A DNA stretch of 6,551 nt, taken from NCBI GenBank assembly GCA_005786775.1, contig SYDD01000027.1, forward strand, positions 1-6,551, written 5' to 3'. Shown here piece after piece: positions 5,872 to 6,551 of this stretch. This DNA comes from Opitutaceae bacterium. Its GTDB lineage: Bacteria > Verrucomicrobiota > Verrucomicrobiia > Opitutales > Opitutaceae. The notes beneath the pieces are model-generated. The model searched no databases, had not been told where the DNA came from, and saw only the letters and a list, made by a program, of their open reading frames with translations. A program made the translations under genes and the position numbers. The stretch's first letter is position 1. Every line of letters begins with the position of its first letter.

Positions 5872-6551
5872 GAGCCCGGGCCCTCCAGGCGGTCGACCAC
5901 CAGACCAAAGTCCTGCCGACGCCGCACCACCACGCGCGTGCCGGGGGGCGCCGATCCCACCTCCAGTCGCGCCTCGTAGCGCGCACCGTCCACCTCCACT
6001 TGGCCCGCGGGGAACAGGCCAGTCATCGCCACCCCCACCCGACCGACCAAGCCAGCCGCGGCCTCACCCGCCTCGGGCGGCAGGCCGGCGATCTGGGCCG
6101 CCCCGGCGATCGGCTGCGCGACCGCCAGCCGGGTCAGGAACCAGCCGCGCGGCAGGAACCGCGCGAGCAGCAGAGCCAGGATGACCGCCAGGGCCAGCCC
6201 CAAGCCGACGTCCTGCAGCGGCCGCAGGAACAGCTCGTCGCTGATCGTGACCGGCTCATTGGGCCAGATGTCGGCCATCGACCACACGAGCGAACCCAGC
6301 ATTAGCGCGAGCCCGCCAACGGCGAGGACCACAATGCCGGGGAAGAAAAGTAGTTCCGTAAGCACCATCACGAGCCCGAGGGCGAAGACCAGAATCGGCT
6401 CCTGGCCCGAGAGACCGGCAACGTAGTTGCTCAGGAAGACTACCGCGAGGCACGCGATGCCGGTGATCCCGAACACCCCGAAGCCAGGCGTCTTGAACTC
6501 AATGTAGAGCGCCAGCAGCCCGAGCCCGAGCAGGATCGGGGCGAGCGAACG
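5868..6551 (-). CDS. Long NfeD-type membrane protein, C-terminal part (5' partial)
   Basis: The frame stays open to the right window edge, so the GTG at 6476 is internal: the 25 codons before it encode APILLGLGLLALYIEFKTPG followed by FG, the signature of the first membrane segment of long NfeD proteins. The visible 227 residues hold membrane segments at about 3-19, 26-45, 52-91 (one or two passes, with a LLFFPGIVVLAVGG turn) and 114-132. A C-terminal OB-fold follows (about 167-222: GRVGVAMTGLFPAGQVEVDG, RYEAR, PPGTRVVV, FGLVVDRLE). In long NfeD proteins (for example B. subtilis YqeZ) a ClpP-class serine protease domain precedes this part, and it would lie outside the window; its presence here is inferred. 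The gene is the first visible member of the operon and is coupled to the short NfeD gene by a 4-bp overlap. Confidence 0.9.
   Translation of the reverse strand, partial: RSLAPILLGLGLLALYIEFKTPGFGVFGITGIACLAVVFLSNYVAGLSGQEPILVFALGLVMVLTELLFFPGIVVLAVGGLALMLGSLVWSMADIWPNEPVTISDELFLRPLQDVGLGLALAVILALLLARFLPRGWFLTRLAVAQPIAGAAQIAGLPPEAGEAAAGLVGRVGVAMTGLFPAGQVEVDGARYEARLEVGSAPPGTRVVVRRRQDFGLVVDRLEGPGS
5881..5886 (-). promoter_or_regulatory. Ribosome binding site of the short NfeD gene
   Basis: GGAGGG read on the - strand lies inside the upstream gene's coding sequence, 9 nt before the ATG at 5871. It supports that start and shows that this gene, unlike floA and the fourth gene, has its own strong initiation signal. 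Confidence 0.6.

Noticed and set aside
6256..6476. GTG at 6476 as a start for the last - strand gene, making it complete in the window
   Set aside because: The frame continues upstream to the window edge with a clear NfeD membrane segment (ALYIEFKTPGFG), so the GTG is an internal Val codon.
1..6551. CRISPR arrays, tRNA genes, insertion sequences, phage or defence genes
   Set aside because: None seen by eye: there are no regularly spaced long repeats, no tRNA-like cloverleaf, and no transposase or nuclease motifs on either strand.

Overview
The window is GC-rich and gene-dense, and reads as chromosome of a Verrucomicrobiota bacterium, most likely an Opitutaceae/Opitutales relative. That placement is an inference. 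It rests on the base composition, on secreted proteins that combine Ig-like domains with a tandem C-terminal module of about 125 residues (a style I associate with that group), and on a four-gene NfeD/FloA membrane operon. No rRNA or other taxonomic marker gene is present, so the phylum is not proven.

Left half (1-3169, + strand): two adjacent genes for exported proteins. The first is cut by the left window edge and ends with an Ig-like domain plus two copies of the C-terminal module. The second has a signal peptide, a cyclophilin-type peptidyl-prolyl isomerase domain, a Big-like domain, an Ig-like domain and two more copies of the same module. Both proteins end exactly at the end of a module copy, with nearly the same last residues. 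The module therefore behaves like a shared C-terminal delivery or surface unit with different cargo in front.

Middle (3170-3682): about 510 bp between convergent genes, with no convincing ORF. It is not featureless. It holds an AT-rich island, several perfect inverted repeats, a tandem array of 11-bp purine-rich units, and two compound GC-rich hairpins. This is the least explained part of the window.

Right half (3683-6551, - strand): a tightly packed operon read right to left. It contains the C-terminal part of a long NfeD membrane protein (cut by the right edge; its N-terminal protease domain, if present, lies outside), a short NfeD-family protein, the flotillin-like scaffold FloA, and a proline-rich single-pass membrane protein with a conserved-looking C-terminal tail. 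The first three genes are joined by ATGA stop/start overlaps, and the fourth follows 27 bp after floA in the same reading frame. The operon matches the known pairing of flotillin/SPFH proteins with NfeD proteins in membrane microdomain organisation, and the fourth gene is a candidate uncharacterised partner. Its promoter must lie beyond the right edge.
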